DNA of 51,198 nt. Source: Clostridia bacterium. Lineage in GTDB: Bacteria > Bacillota > Clostridia > Oscillospirales > CAG-272. A program made the position numbers and the translations under genes. Location of the stretch: contig JAFYLH010000025.1 in assembly GCA_017537175.1 (NCBI GenBank), positions 1 to 51,198 on the forward strand. Reading direction: 5' to 3'. Under the pieces are notes generated by a model that did not search any database, was not told where the DNA came from, and saw only the letters and a list, made by a program, of their open reading frames with translations. This document shows positions 24,087 through 33,076 of this stretch, in pieces; position 1 is the first letter of the stretch, and the number at the start of each line of letters is the position of its first letter.

Positions 24087-25580
24087 ATGTTAATAAAACA
24101 ACTGATAATCATTATAATATCAGTAGTTGTGGCTATTGTACTGGCAGCGGCTCTTATTATAATACCTATGTTCGACAAGCCTGTGGAAAAGGTGGTTCCC
24201 GAGCTGCTTCCCGGTGAGAGCTACAGCGATTCCTACAGCAAGATAATGATCTTTCCTGCCATAGAGCAGTCGGATATCAGTGAAGTAAATATCCATAACG
24301 AGCACGGAGATTTTGGCTTCTGCCAAAAATCAGACGGTACATTTAATATTATCGGCTACGAGGGTACAGACTACAGCTATATGGCATTTACCATGCTTAT
24401 GTCAAGTGTAAGACTGCCTATGGCATTAGACCGTGTTACCCAGGATGTAAGCAATCTTGACAAATACGGTCTTGATCCTCTTACCGATCCCGCATATTAT
24501 ACCATAACAAACAAAAACGGCGACAGCTATAAGATGATCATAGGTGACATGCTCCCCACCGGCGGCGGCTATTATGCTATGCTTGAGGGCAGAGATGCGG
24601 TATATGCGCTTGACACTACCACAAACTATATACTTATGCCCAAGGAAAGCTTTGTTGCCCCCTGGCTTGTTATCAGCACCACCGATGATGATTATTATCA
24701 GATAGAGCGCTTCAGCCTTGTCAAGGGCGGAGAAAGATTTATAGATATCGAGTTTATGGATGAGCAGGAGCGTATCAAAACCGCTTCCACATCATATTAT
24801 AAAATGCTCTTCCCCGGTGATTATGTTCCCTCTACCTCCAACTATGACCACATAATGAAAAAGTTTGTCGGAAATACCGATGATAACGGTCTGCCCGAAT
24901 TCAAGGGTTCAAAGGTTCTTGCCTTTGGTAGCGTAAAGGATGCTATGGAGCCCGAGGAGCTTGAGCCCTACGGCCTTGATGAGCCCGCATACGAGCTTTA
25001 TTTCAGATATAAGGGCGTAGACAACTATGTTCTTATAAGTGAGCAGAACGAGGACGGCAGCTACAATGTATACTCGGTAATGTTCAATATTGTGGCTCAG
25101 GTATCCGGTGATGTCCTTGATTTTGTAAGCTGGGATATACTTGATTTTGTAGATAAGCCTATGTTCCAGAAGAATATCAATGATATCGATACTGTAGAGA
25201 TCATCGGTGCGGATATTCACGAGACCTTTAAGATAACAGGCACAGACGATACTCTTGCCGTTACTCCCCAGAGCACACATAAAACATTTGATGCAGATCA
25301 GCTTGTTTCCTTTAAAAAGCTGTATATAAAGCTGCTCTCCCTGAGTCTTGAGGACTATACCGAGTCTGATTCTACCGATGAGTGGATAATGACCTTTAAG
25401 GTAACGACCCGAGGCGGAGTTGAGACCGAGTATTCATTCTATGCTTACTCTACCCGTCGTTGCTACTTTACTGTAAACGGCAAGGGCGAGTTCTGGGTAT
25501 TAAGAGACCGTGTGGAAAAGATCCTGGCGGATACTCAGCTTATTATGTCGGGAGGTACGGTAACAAGTGAACAGAGTTAA
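24087..25580 (+). CDS. DUF4340 domain-containing membrane-anchored protein
   Basis: About 497 residues: one N-terminal helix (LIKQLIIIIISVVVAIVLAA, residues about 2-27) and a long extracellular region. DUF4340 repeats are characteristic partners of GldG-type proteins in ABC operons, and segments like YGLDPLTDPAYYTITNKNGD and PYGLDEPAYELYFRYKG show an internal duplication. ATG 24087 is chosen for its AAGGAG site; the open frame extends upstream into gldG without support. Its last 14 nt overlap the lipoprotein gene. Function unknown; presumably part of the ABC complex. Confidence 0.83.
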   Translation: MLIKQLIIIIISVVVAIVLAAALIIIPMFDKPVEKVVPELLPGESYSDSYSKIMIFPAIEQSDISEVNIHNEHGDFGFCQKSDGTFNIIGYEGTDYSYMAFTMLMSSVRLPMALDRVTQDVSNLDKYGLDPLTDPAYYTITNKNGDSYKMIIGDMLPTGGGYYAMLEGRDAVYALDTTTNYILMPKESFVAPWLVISTTDDDYYQIERFSLVKGGERFIDIEFMDEQERIKTASTSYYKMLFPGDYVPSTSNYDHIMKKFVGNTDDNGLPEFKGSKVLAFGSVKDAMEPEELEPYGLDEPAYELYFRYKGVDNYVLISEQNEDGSYNVYSVMFNIVAQVSGDVLDFVSWDILDFVDKPMFQKNINDIDTVEIIGADIHETFKITGTDDTLAVTPQSTHKTFDADQLVSFKKLYIKLLSLSLEDYTESDSTDEWIMTFKVTTRGGVETEYSFYAYSTRRCYFTVNGKGEFWVLRDRVEKILADTQLIMSGGTVTSEQS

Positions 25581-26487
25581 GATCACCGCACTACTGCTCT
25601 GCCTTGTGATGCTTCTTTGCGCCTGCGGTAAGGGCAATACCGTTATGACCATAGGCGGCGAGGATGTATCATATGATACCTACCGGTATTTCTACCTTAA
25701 CTATAAAAGGGACTTCCCCGATATATCCGAAGAGGCCCTGCACGAAAAGGTAGTTGAGACCATCAGCCTTGATATTGCTCTTAATATGCTTGCAGAAACT
25801 CAGGATGTAGGTCTTAACAAGGAGGAAAAGGAATCGGTAGACAGCTATGTCAAGGATGCTATCTCTCAGTACGGCGGAAAGGCTGCCTACAAGAAGGCCC
25901 TTGAAGAGGCATATCTGACCGAAAAGCTCTTTAGATATCTCTACTCTCAGCAGCTGCTTGAGTCAAAGCTGCGCGAGTATTATTATATGGAAATGAATAA
26001 CCTTATTGTATCGGACGATGCCACCCTTGATGCAGACATTAAGGAAAACTTTATGGCTGCAAAGCAGGTCCTTATCCGCTTTGACAACGGCTATACCAAG
26101 GAAAGCAACAAGGCTCATGCCGATAAGATACTGGAAAAGGCCTTGAACGGCGAGGACTTTGACTCGCTTGTCAAGGAATACTCCGAGGATACCACGGCTG
26201 TAAACGACTATACCTATCATTTTACCTACGGTCAGATGGTAGAGGGCTTTGAGAATGCGGTAGCGGATACTCCCATCGGTGAGGTGTGTGAGTATGTTGC
26301 CGAGTCTGAGATAGGTTATCATATCATTATGCGTGTTCCCCTTGACAAAGAGTATATAGATACCCATTATGAGGAGCTGCGTGATGCCTTTAAAGCAAGA
26401 CGCTTTAACGAAATGAGGCAGACACTGACCAAGTCCTTTACTGTAGAAAAAGCAGAGGGCTTTGATGAAATTGATTTTAATGAATAA
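25567..26487 (+). CDS. PpiC-type peptidyl-prolyl isomerase lipoprotein
   Basis: 306 residues. A signal peptide ending in a lipobox (LLCAC, Cys near residue 20) predicts attachment to the outer face of the membrane. An N-terminal SurA-like helical region is followed by a parvulin domain (about 165-275) with AAKQVLIRF, LVKEYSEDTT, GQMVEGFENAV and EIGYHIIMR. It probably folds secreted proteins, as PrsA does. The GTG start overlaps the DUF4340 gene by 14 nt, so it is translationally coupled to the ABC/GldG operon, which suggests it helps assemble that complex or its cargo. Confidence 0.87.
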   Translation: MNRVKITALLLCLVMLLCACGKGNTVMTIGGEDVSYDTYRYFYLNYKRDFPDISEEALHEKVVETISLDIALNMLAETQDVGLNKEEKESVDSYVKDAISQYGGKAAYKKALEEAYLTEKLFRYLYSQQLLESKLREYYYMEMNNLIVSDDATLDADIKENFMAAKQVLIRFDNGYTKESNKAHADKILEKALNGEDFDSLVKEYSEDTTAVNDYTYHFTYGQMVEGFENAVADTPIGEVCEYVAESEIGYHIIMRVPLDKEYIDTHYEELRDAFKARRFNEMRQTLTKSFTVEKAEGFDEIDFNE

Positions 26488-27304
26488 GCTTTTTATAACA
26501 GACCTTGACGGCACGCTGCTTGACAGTGACGGCAAGGTCAACCAAAAGACAAAGGAAATATTGAACGCCCTTACAGACAAGGGCGTTTCTTTTGCTGTAG
26601 CAACTGCCAGAACCATACTGTCGGTTTCAAATATTTTAGACGGGCTTAATATCAGTGCTCCCTGTATACTTATGAACGGAGTCTGTACCTATGACATGAC
26701 TGAGCGCAGGTATCTGCACTGTCATTATATAGACCCCGTGGCAACGACACAATATGTAAAGGCAGTATCGGGAAGAACCGATATTTCACCTTATATCTAC
26801 ACCATAAAGGACAACGAGCTTTGTGCCTACTATGAAAATATGGACACCGAGCCTGCAAGATCCTTTGCCGAGGAAAGGCGTAAACGGTACGGTAAGAATT
26901 TTGTCAAGGCAGACTTCAAGGAGCTCGATCCTACATATGCGGTGTACTTTACCATGTGCGGAAAAAAGCAAGCCCTTGAGCCTTATTATCATAAGCTAAA
27001 GGACACAAAGGGACTTTATGTCACCTTCTACCGTGACACCTACGACACAAGCATATATTATCTTGAGATGTGCTCGGATAAGGCGTCCAAGGCAGGCGGA
27101 ATAAGATATCTCCGCGAGCATTACGGCTTTGACGAAATTTATTGTTTTGGGGATAACACCAATGATATACCTATGTTCCGTGAATCGGATCACAGATATG
27201 CGGTTTCAAATGCAGTAAATGAATTAAAAGAAATATCAGACGAGATCATTTTATCAAACAACGAAAACGGAGTAGCTTTAAAAATAAAGGAGTTATGTGA
27301 ATGA
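26480..27304 (+). CDS. HAD-IIB (Cof-like) phosphatase
   Basis: About 274 residues with HAD motif I DLDGTLLDSDG, motif II in FAVATART, and motif IV CFGDNTNDIPMF. Cof/YidA-type enzymes hydrolyse sugar phosphates or cofactor phosphates; the large C2B cap spans about 85-190. ATG 26480 overlaps the stop of the lipoprotein gene by 8 nt; in-frame ATGs at 26462 and 26465 are alternatives and no good ribosome binding site separates them. It is followed by a second HAD gene overlapping by 4 nt. Confidence 0.88.
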   Translation: MNKLFITDLDGTLLDSDGKVNQKTKEILNALTDKGVSFAVATARTILSVSNILDGLNISAPCILMNGVCTYDMTERRYLHCHYIDPVATTQYVKAVSGRTDISPYIYTIKDNELCAYYENMDTEPARSFAEERRKRYGKNFVKADFKELDPTYAVYFTMCGKKQALEPYYHKLKDTKGLYVTFYRDTYDTSIYYLEMCSDKASKAGGIRYLREHYGFDEIYCFGDNTNDIPMFRESDHRYAVSNAVNELKEISDEIILSNNENGVALKIKELCE

Positions 27305-27933
27305 AATACACTCATATTCTCTGGGATTTTAACGGAACATTGATCAACGATGTGGAAACAGGCATAATAAGCCTTAATACTCTGCTTAAGAGAAGAAATA
27401 TGCCTACCATTGATACGGTGGAGCAGTATCATTCGGTTTTCACCTTCCCCATTACAAAATATTATGAAAATGTAGGCTTTGATTTTTCGGTAGAGCCTTA
27501 TGACAAGTTAGCCATAGAATGGGTAAAGGAAAACGAGGTAAATATAAGAAAAGCCCGTCTGTGCGACGGGGCAAGTGAAGCTCTTGAATTTTTTAAGAGT
27601 AAAAGTATCCCCCAGATAGTTATCTCCGCAACAGAAGTAAACTATCTCAAGGGTCATATAGAGCATCTTGGTATAACCGAATATTTTGAGGAGATACTGG
27701 GTCTTGACAACATCCATGCCGAAAGCAAGGTGGCTCTCGGTATAAATTGGCTTGAGCGACATCCCGGAGCCGTTCCTCTTATGATAGGAGATACGGTGCA
27801 CGATGCCGAGGTGGCACGGGGTATCGGCTGTGACTGTGTGCTGTGTGCCTCGGGGCATCAGAGCCTTGAGACTATATCAAAGGTTGGGGTGGAGACATTT
27901 GGTACATTGAAGGAGCTTATAGCTGAGTTATAA
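27301..27933 (+). CDS. HAD-family phosphatase, PGPase-like
   Basis: 210 residues with motif I WDFNGTLIND (Asn replaces the second-Asp-adjacent residue, as in some HADs), motif II VISATEV, and motif IV MIGDTVHDAEVARG. The alpha-helical cap (about 16-85) is the small C1 type of phosphoglycolate phosphatase and beta-phosphoglucomutase. Substrate unknown. It is the last gene of the operon, overlapping its neighbour as ATGA, and is followed by the hairpin array. Confidence 0.87.
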   Translation: MKYTHILWDFNGTLINDVETGIISLNTLLKRRNMPTIDTVEQYHSVFTFPITKYYENVGFDFSVEPYDKLAIEWVKENEVNIRKARLCDGASEALEFFKSKSIPQIVISATEVNYLKGHIEHLGITEYFEEILGLDNIHAESKVALGINWLERHPGAVPLMIGDTVHDAEVARGIGCDCVLCASGHQSLETISKVGVETFGTLKELIAEL

Positions 27934-27946
27934 CCGTTAGCTTTTG

Positions 27947-28033
27947 TCGATATGTCCCTTCGGGACTCGATATCTGCCTTTGGCAGTCGATATGTTGCGT
28001 TGCAACTCGATATATTTTGCCCTAAGGCAAAAT
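27947..28033. repeat. Hairpin array of 20-nt period with constant TCGATAT spacer
   Basis: TCGATAT occurs at 27947, 27967, 27987 and 28007, exactly 20 nt apart. Between copies sit hairpins with different stems but the same 5-3-5 geometry: GTCCC-TTC-GGGAC, CTGCC-TTT-GGCAG, GTTGC-GTT-GCAAC. A fourth, larger one closes the array (ATTTTGCC-CTAA-GGCAAAAT, 28014-28033). Stems vary while base pairing and spacer are kept. It lies between the ends of convergent genes, just before the DUF1846 terminator. Not a CRISPR: units are far too short. Confidence 0.85.
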
Positions 28034-28036
28034 GAG

Positions 28037-28058
28037 AAGGACGCCTATCGGCGTCCTT
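28037..28058 (-). terminator. Terminator of the DUF1846 gene
   Basis: AAGGACGCC (28037-28045) pairs with GGCGTCCTT (28050-28058), loop TATC, overlapping the stop codon. No long U-run is seen. Confidence 0.6.
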
Positions 28059-29544
28059 ATTTATGGAATAACTTTTTAGAAGTATATGTCGGCTCACAGG
28101 TGAGATTGATACCTAATTTACGGTAGATGTCATCATCCACCTGTGCAAGCATTACGGTAGAATGTGCCTCACAGCCTCTCAGACACTCAAGCTTGGAATA
28201 AGCAAGCTTTGCTTCGTCATTCATTGTAGCCGAAATAGACAGTGCTATAAGGGTTTCGTCCGAATGGAGTCTGGGATTGTGGTTGCCCAATGTAGTTACC
28301 TTAAGCTTCTGTACAGGCTCAATAATGGCAGGATCTATAAGCTTTACAGGCTTTTCAAGACCTGCATAAGCCTTGACTGCGTTAAGTAGCGCGGCGGAGG
28401 CTGCACCAAGAAGCGCAGAGGTCTTACCTGTAACTATACGGCCGTCGGGAAGCTCTATGGCTACCGCAGGCTGATTATCCGTTGCCTCGCTTCGCTCAAG
28501 GGCGGCACTTACCACAGGACGGTCCTCCTCGGTTATATGTGCCTGACGCATAAGCGATTCTACCTTCTGCACCGAGCTTTCGGGACAGTTGCCCTTTTTC
28601 TTCTGACAGAGGGTCTTGAAATATCTTCTGATTATCTCATCGTTGGATGCCTGTCTTGCGGCATCGTCATCAACAATACAGAAGCCAACCATATTGACAC
28701 CCATATCTGTGGGCGACTTATAGGGGCTCTCTCCCCATATCTGCTCGAATATCGCATTGAGCACAGGGAAAACCTCCACATCACGGTTGTAGTTTACGGT
28801 GGTAACCCCGTAAGCCTCAAGGTGATAGGGGTCGATCATATTAATATCATCAAGATCGGCTGTTGCCGCCTCGTAAGCAAGGTTAACAGGATGCTTTAAG
28901 GGCAGGTTCCAGATGGGGAAGGTCTCAAATTTTGCATATCCTGCCTTGACACCGCGCTTATGCTCGTGGTATAACTGTGACAGGCAGGTAGCCATCTTGC
29001 CGCTGCCGGGACCGGGTGCGGTAAGGATAACAAGAGGACGGGTGGTCTCGATATATTCGTTCTTGCCAAAGCCCTCGTCACTGACGATATGCTTGACATC
29101 ATAGGGATACCCCTCTATGGGATAGTGCAGGAACACCTTGACACCAAAGCCCTCAAGCTTTGCCTTAAAGGAGTTTACTCCCGCCTGACCGCGGTACTGT
29201 GCAATACACACACTGCCTACATAAAGTCCGCAGGCGCGGAAGGCATCTATAAGTCTGAGCACATCAACATCATAGGTGATACCTATATCACCTCTGACCT
29301 TGTTGTTTTCGATATGCTCGGAGTTGATAACAATAACTACCTCAGCCTCATCCTTCATATTAAGGAGCATCTGCAGCTTACTGTCAGGCTCAAAGCCGGG
29401 AAGCACGCGGGATGCGTGAAAATCGTCAAAAAGCTTACCGCCGAATTCAAGATACAGCTTACCGCCAAATCTGCCGATACGCTTGCCGATCTCCTCAGAT
29501 TGCAGTCTGATATATGCATCGTTGTCAAAGCCTTTTCTGAACAT
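28057..29544 (-). CDS. DUF1846 domain-containing protein
   Basis: About 495 residues, the usual length for this family, which is common in anaerobic Firmicutes. Conserved features are the start FRKGFDNDAYIRLQSEEI, LEFGGKLFDDFHASRVLPGF, the glycine-rich TAPGPGSGKMATCLSQLYHE, which resembles a P-loop, and the C-terminal GCEAHSTVML. Structures in the family suggest a nucleotide-binding fold, but the activity is undetermined. ATG 29544 is chosen because it matches the family start and has GGGGTGAAC upstream; the frame is open further but without support. It is divergent from the RlmL-like methyltransferase gene. Confidence 0.87.
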   Translation of the reverse strand: MFRKGFDNDAYIRLQSEEIGKRIGRFGGKLYLEFGGKLFDDFHASRVLPGFEPDSKLQMLLNMKDEAEVVIVINSEHIENNKVRGDIGITYDVDVLRLIDAFRACGLYVGSVCIAQYRGQAGVNSFKAKLEGFGVKVFLHYPIEGYPYDVKHIVSDEGFGKNEYIETTRPLVILTAPGPGSGKMATCLSQLYHEHKRGVKAGYAKFETFPIWNLPLKHPVNLAYEAATADLDDINMIDPYHLEAYGVTTVNYNRDVEVFPVLNAIFEQIWGESPYKSPTDMGVNMVGFCIVDDDAARQASNDEIIRRYFKTLCQKKKGNCPESSVQKVESLMRQAHITEEDRPVVSAALERSEATDNQPAVAIELPDGRIVTGKTSALLGAASAALLNAVKAYAGLEKPVKLIDPAIIEPVQKLKVTTLGNHNPRLHSDETLIALSISATMNDEAKLAYSKLECLRGCEAHSTVMLAQVDDDIYRKLGINLTCEPTYTSKKLFHK

Positions 29545-29578
29545 ACCGTTCACCCCATTTACAAAAAATTCATTTATT

Positions 29579-29607
29579 ATTTTATCACAATTCAAATTAA
29601 AAGTCAA
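29579..29607 (-). promoter_or_regulatory. Promoter of the DUF1846 gene
   Basis: Minus-strand TTGACT (29602-29607), 17-nt spacer, TAAAAT (29579-29584). Confidence 0.65.
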
Positions 29608-29628
29608 CATAAATTCAAGAGGTAAATT

Positions 29629-30750
29629 ATGCAAAACTACAAATTTGTGGCAACCTGTCTTTTTGGTCTGGAAAAGCTGTTGGGCGAGGAGATAGATGCC
29701 CTTGGATATAAGCGCCTTGAGACCATTGACGGAAGAGTTACCTTTGAGGGTCCCGTGGATGCCATAGCCCGCTGTAATATCAATCTCCGTGTGGCAGAAA
29801 GGGTGTTTATACAGGTTGGACAGTTCCCTGCCCCCACCTTTGATGCTCTTTTTGAGGGTACAAAGGCACTAAATTGGGACGAATGGATACTTGAGGAGGA
29901 CGAGTTCCCCGTTACAGGCCACAGCGTTAAAAGTAAGCTCACCTCTATCCCCGACTGCCAGAAGATAGTCAAAAAAGCCATCGTTGACAGCTTAGGTGCG
30001 GTCTACGGCATAGAGCATTTTGTCGAAGAGGGTGCTAAAGTAAGAGTAGAATTTTTTATTCTCAACGATATCGCCACCCTTATGATAGACACAAGCGGTA
30101 CACCCTTATTCAAGCGTGGCTACCGCACCGAATCAAATGCGGCTCCCCTGCGTGAAACATTGGCGGCGGCTCTTGTAAAGCTCTCCCGTCCCCGTGAGAA
30201 CGTGCTGACCTGGGACCCCTTCTGCGGTTCGGGTACAATACCCATAGAGGCGGCTATGATAATGACAAATACCGCTCCCGGTATCAGACGCGAATTTGCC
30301 GCTGAGGACTTTTTCACTCTGCCTATGGACATATGGACAAAAGCGAGAGAAGAGGCAAGAGACAATATCGTAAAGACCGATTTTGAGGCTTGGGGAAGCG
30401 ATATTGATCCCAAATGTATTGAGATAGCAAATGCCAATATCAAGCGCGCGGGGATGGAGGATAATGTAAAGGTATTTGTCCGCGATGCCCTTAAAATAGA
30501 AAAGGGAGATCACCGCGGTACCATAGTCTGCAACCCTCCCTACGGCGAGAGATTAATGGACAAGCAGACCGCCGAAAAGCTATACCGAGGTATGGGCGAG
30601 CATTTCAAGACCCTTGAGCCCTGGCAGATATACATTATTACCTCACATCCTTATTTTGAAAAATTCTACGGCAGAAAAGCGGATAAGGTAAGAAAATTAT
30701 ACAACGGAATGATCAAGTGTAATTATTACCAATACTTTAAGAAAAAATAA
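29629..30750 (+). CDS. THUMP-domain class I RNA methyltransferase (RlmL/YpsC-like)
   Basis: 373 residues: an N-terminal ferredoxin-like/THUMP region (about 1-155) binding RNA, then a Rossmann methyltransferase domain with TWDPFCGSGTIPIEAA (SAM motif), WGSDIDPKCIEIANANIKRA and the catalytic NPPYGERL. Homologues methylate guanine N2 in 23S rRNA (RlmL/RlmK type) or tRNA. Length matches the B. subtilis YpsC type rather than the longer RlmKL fusion. AAGAGG precedes ATG 29629. Confidence 0.9.
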   Translation: MQNYKFVATCLFGLEKLLGEEIDALGYKRLETIDGRVTFEGPVDAIARCNINLRVAERVFIQVGQFPAPTFDALFEGTKALNWDEWILEEDEFPVTGHSVKSKLTSIPDCQKIVKKAIVDSLGAVYGIEHFVEEGAKVRVEFFILNDIATLMIDTSGTPLFKRGYRTESNAAPLRETLAAALVKLSRPRENVLTWDPFCGSGTIPIEAAMIMTNTAPGIRREFAAEDFFTLPMDIWTKAREEARDNIVKTDFEAWGSDIDPKCIEIANANIKRAGMEDNVKVFVRDALKIEKGDHRGTIVCNPPYGERLMDKQTAEKLYRGMGEHFKTLEPWQIYIITSHPYFEKFYGRKADKVRKLYNGMIKCNYYQYFKKK

Positions 30751-30760
30751 CAAATTGTAA

Positions 30761-30795
30761 ATACCATCCTTGACTTTAAGAGTCGGGGATGGTAT
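30761..30795 (+). terminator. Terminator of the rRNA methyltransferase gene
   Basis: ATACCATCC (30761-30769) with GGATGGTAT (30787-30795) and an inner GACT/AGTC stem, followed by ACTTTATTT. Confidence 0.75.
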
Positions 30796-30835
30796 ACTTT
30801 ATTTAATATAAATATTCATACAGGAGGTATGACCA

Positions 30836-33016
30836 ATGAAAAAATTGATATCGATCTTCCTTGTCATCGCAACGGTAGTGTGTGCTGTTCCCTTTGCTGT
30901 TACCGCAGAGGACTCTGCACTTCCCTTTACCGATGTTAAGGCAGAGTATTGGTTCTATGACGCAGTTAAGTACACCTACGAGGAGGGTATCTTCAAGGGT
31001 GTTGACGCAGAGGGCAAGGTTTTTGCTCCTGCTAAAAATATGACAAGAGCAGAGCTTGTTATGACTCTGTTCCAGCTCACAGGTGTGGCCAAGGACGGTT
31101 ATATGGGTGAAACAGGCTTTAGCGATGTTTCTGCCAAGTCCTGGATGAGCTACGCTGTTAAGTGGGCATCCGAAAAGGGCTATGTTTCGGGCGTTGGTAA
31201 CGGCAAATTCAATCCTCAGGGCAACATAACCCGTCAGGAATTTGCTTGTATCCTCTATCGTTTTGCAAAGGATTATTACCTTACCGAGGATGTTGATGCC
31301 AAGGTTCTGGCAGAATTCCCCGATGTCGATACAGTAGCAAGCTGGGCAAAGACATCCCTTGAATGGGCAGCTGATGCTGCTATTGTCAGCGGTGTTAAGC
31401 TCCCTGACGGTAGCTCTGTTGTTTCTCCCAAGGGTACAACCACCCGTGCTCAGGCGGCTCAGATGCTTATGACCTTTATAAAGCTCTTTGACGGTGAGTC
31501 TGCCGACGGCAAGGTAAACAGACAGCTTGTATTCAAGGTTAAAAACACCGCTTATACAGAGCCCAAGAACATCATCTATATGATCGGCGACGGTATGGGC
31601 TTCAATGTCATTGAGGCAGCTGAAAATGTATATCATGACAGCCTGTATATGAACAAGCTGGCGATGAACTATATCCCCTACCTTACCCATCAGACCACAT
31701 ATTCCGCAACCAACAATATAACCGACTCTGCGGCAGGCGGTACAGCTCTTGCTACAGGCTACAAAACAGCAAACGGTGCCATTGCAGTTGATGCAACTAA
31801 CCGCTCCGACGAGTATAAGAGCGTTCTTAAGCTTGCGGCCGAAAAGGGTATGGATACCGGTGTTGTTGTTACAAAGACCGTAACCGATGCTACCCCCGCA
31901 GCCTATACAGCAAATGCATATCAGAGAGGCGACACAGAGGATATTGCCGCAGATCAGATAGCTCTGCTTGCTGACGGCACTCTTGATGTTCTTATGGGCG
32001 GCGGTGACGGTGACTTTGCTCCCTCCGATTATGAAGGCACTGACATAAACTTCATTACCAAAAAGAAAGAATTACCCAATGTTACCACCCCTGTGCTCGG
32101 TCTCTTTGACTATAGCTCTATGGATACCTATGACGAAGCTCTCCCCACCCTTGCTGAAATGACAGACAGAGCTATAGAGCTTCTTTCCGAAAACGAAAAC
32201 GGCTTCTTCCTTATGGTGGAGGGCTCACAGATAGACAGCTACAACCACGACAACGAGCTTGATGGCGCTACCCACGAGGTATATGAGTTTGACAAGGCTG
32301 TAGCAGTAGCTCTTGAGTTTGCGGTAAACAACCCCGATACCATGATCGTTATTACCGCTGACCACGAAACAGGCGGTCTCTATATCCCTATGGATCCCAC
32401 ACCCGCTAACATCAACAGAGGATCTACCTACACCTCCGGCGGTCATACCGAGCGTGCGGTTCCAGTTTACGCTCTGGGTGCAGGCGTTGAAGAGGCTCTT
32501 GACGGTATCCTTGAAAACACCGATATCGCAGCTTATGTAGCTTCTCTTCTCGGCGAAGAGGACTTCGGCATAAAGAGCGAGCACCGCACATTTATCGATG
32601 AAACAAACAAATCGGTCATCATAGATGCAAATGATTTTGCAGAGGCTACCGAAAACGGAATCAAGGTAAGTTATGATGTTCAGCATACCGATCTTGTAAT
32701 CCCCCTTGATGCTCTTACAGATAAAACTGCAGACATTAAGAACGCAAGAGCGGTGCATATCGAAATAACCAACACAGGTGACAAGAGAGTTCCTGTTCCT
32801 ACACTTACTCTTGAGGAGACCGAGGACTGTATACCTCATCACGAGTATATCTCCCCCGGTGAGACCGTGACTATGGCATACATCATCCACCATGCTCTGT
32901 GGTATGACAATATGCTTAATGATATAACCGTTATTTCCTTAGGCTACGGAAGCGGTGCATATGCAGAGTTTGAGATCGGCAATATCTATATTACCGACAG
33001 ACCTGTAGAGTATTAG
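30836..33016 (+). CDS. Secreted alkaline phosphatase with three N-terminal SLH domains
   Basis: 726 residues. A signal peptide (1-24, cleavage near VTAED) is followed by three SLH domains (about 29-83, 94-147, 160-220) carrying the TRAE/TRQE/TRAQ motifs for attachment to cell-wall polymer. An alkaline phosphatase domain runs from about 243, with metal ligand Asp252 (MIGDGMG), nucleophile Ser298 (ITDSAAGGTALATGYKT), and VEGSQIDSYNH and TADHETGG supplying other zinc ligands. A C-terminal beta-rich module (from about 590) has no recognised fold. It should release phosphate at the cell surface. AGGAGG precedes the start. Confidence 0.94.
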   Translation: MKKLISIFLVIATVVCAVPFAVTAEDSALPFTDVKAEYWFYDAVKYTYEEGIFKGVDAEGKVFAPAKNMTRAELVMTLFQLTGVAKDGYMGETGFSDVSAKSWMSYAVKWASEKGYVSGVGNGKFNPQGNITRQEFACILYRFAKDYYLTEDVDAKVLAEFPDVDTVASWAKTSLEWAADAAIVSGVKLPDGSSVVSPKGTTTRAQAAQMLMTFIKLFDGESADGKVNRQLVFKVKNTAYTEPKNIIYMIGDGMGFNVIEAAENVYHDSLYMNKLAMNYIPYLTHQTTYSATNNITDSAAGGTALATGYKTANGAIAVDATNRSDEYKSVLKLAAEKGMDTGVVVTKTVTDATPAAYTANAYQRGDTEDIAADQIALLADGTLDVLMGGGDGDFAPSDYEGTDINFITKKKELPNVTTPVLGLFDYSSMDTYDEALPTLAEMTDRAIELLSENENGFFLMVEGSQIDSYNHDNELDGATHEVYEFDKAVAVALEFAVNNPDTMIVITADHETGGLYIPMDPTPANINRGSTYTSGGHTERAVPVYALGAGVEEALDGILENTDIAAYVASLLGEEDFGIKSEHRTFIDETNKSVIIDANDFAEATENGIKVSYDVQHTDLVIPLDALTDKTADIKNARAVHIEITNTGDKRVPVPTLTLEETEDCIPHHEYISPGETVTMAYIIHHALWYDNMLNDITVISLGYGSGAYAEFEIGNIYITDRPVEY

Positions 33017-33024
33017 TTTAAATA

Positions 33025-33067
33025 GTAACACCCCATATTTTCGTTAACCGAAAATATGGGGTGTTAC
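33025..33067. terminator. Bidirectional terminator, 19-bp stem
   Basis: 33025-33043 pairs perfectly with 33049-33067; T-rich sequence follows on the plus side. It lies between the convergent phosphatase and fakA genes. Confidence 0.85.
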
Positions 33068-33076
33068 TTTTATTTA

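Noticed and set aside
27947..28033. CRISPR array
   Set aside because: The 20-nt period, 7-nt constant part and self-complementary variable parts do not fit CRISPR, and no cas genes are present.
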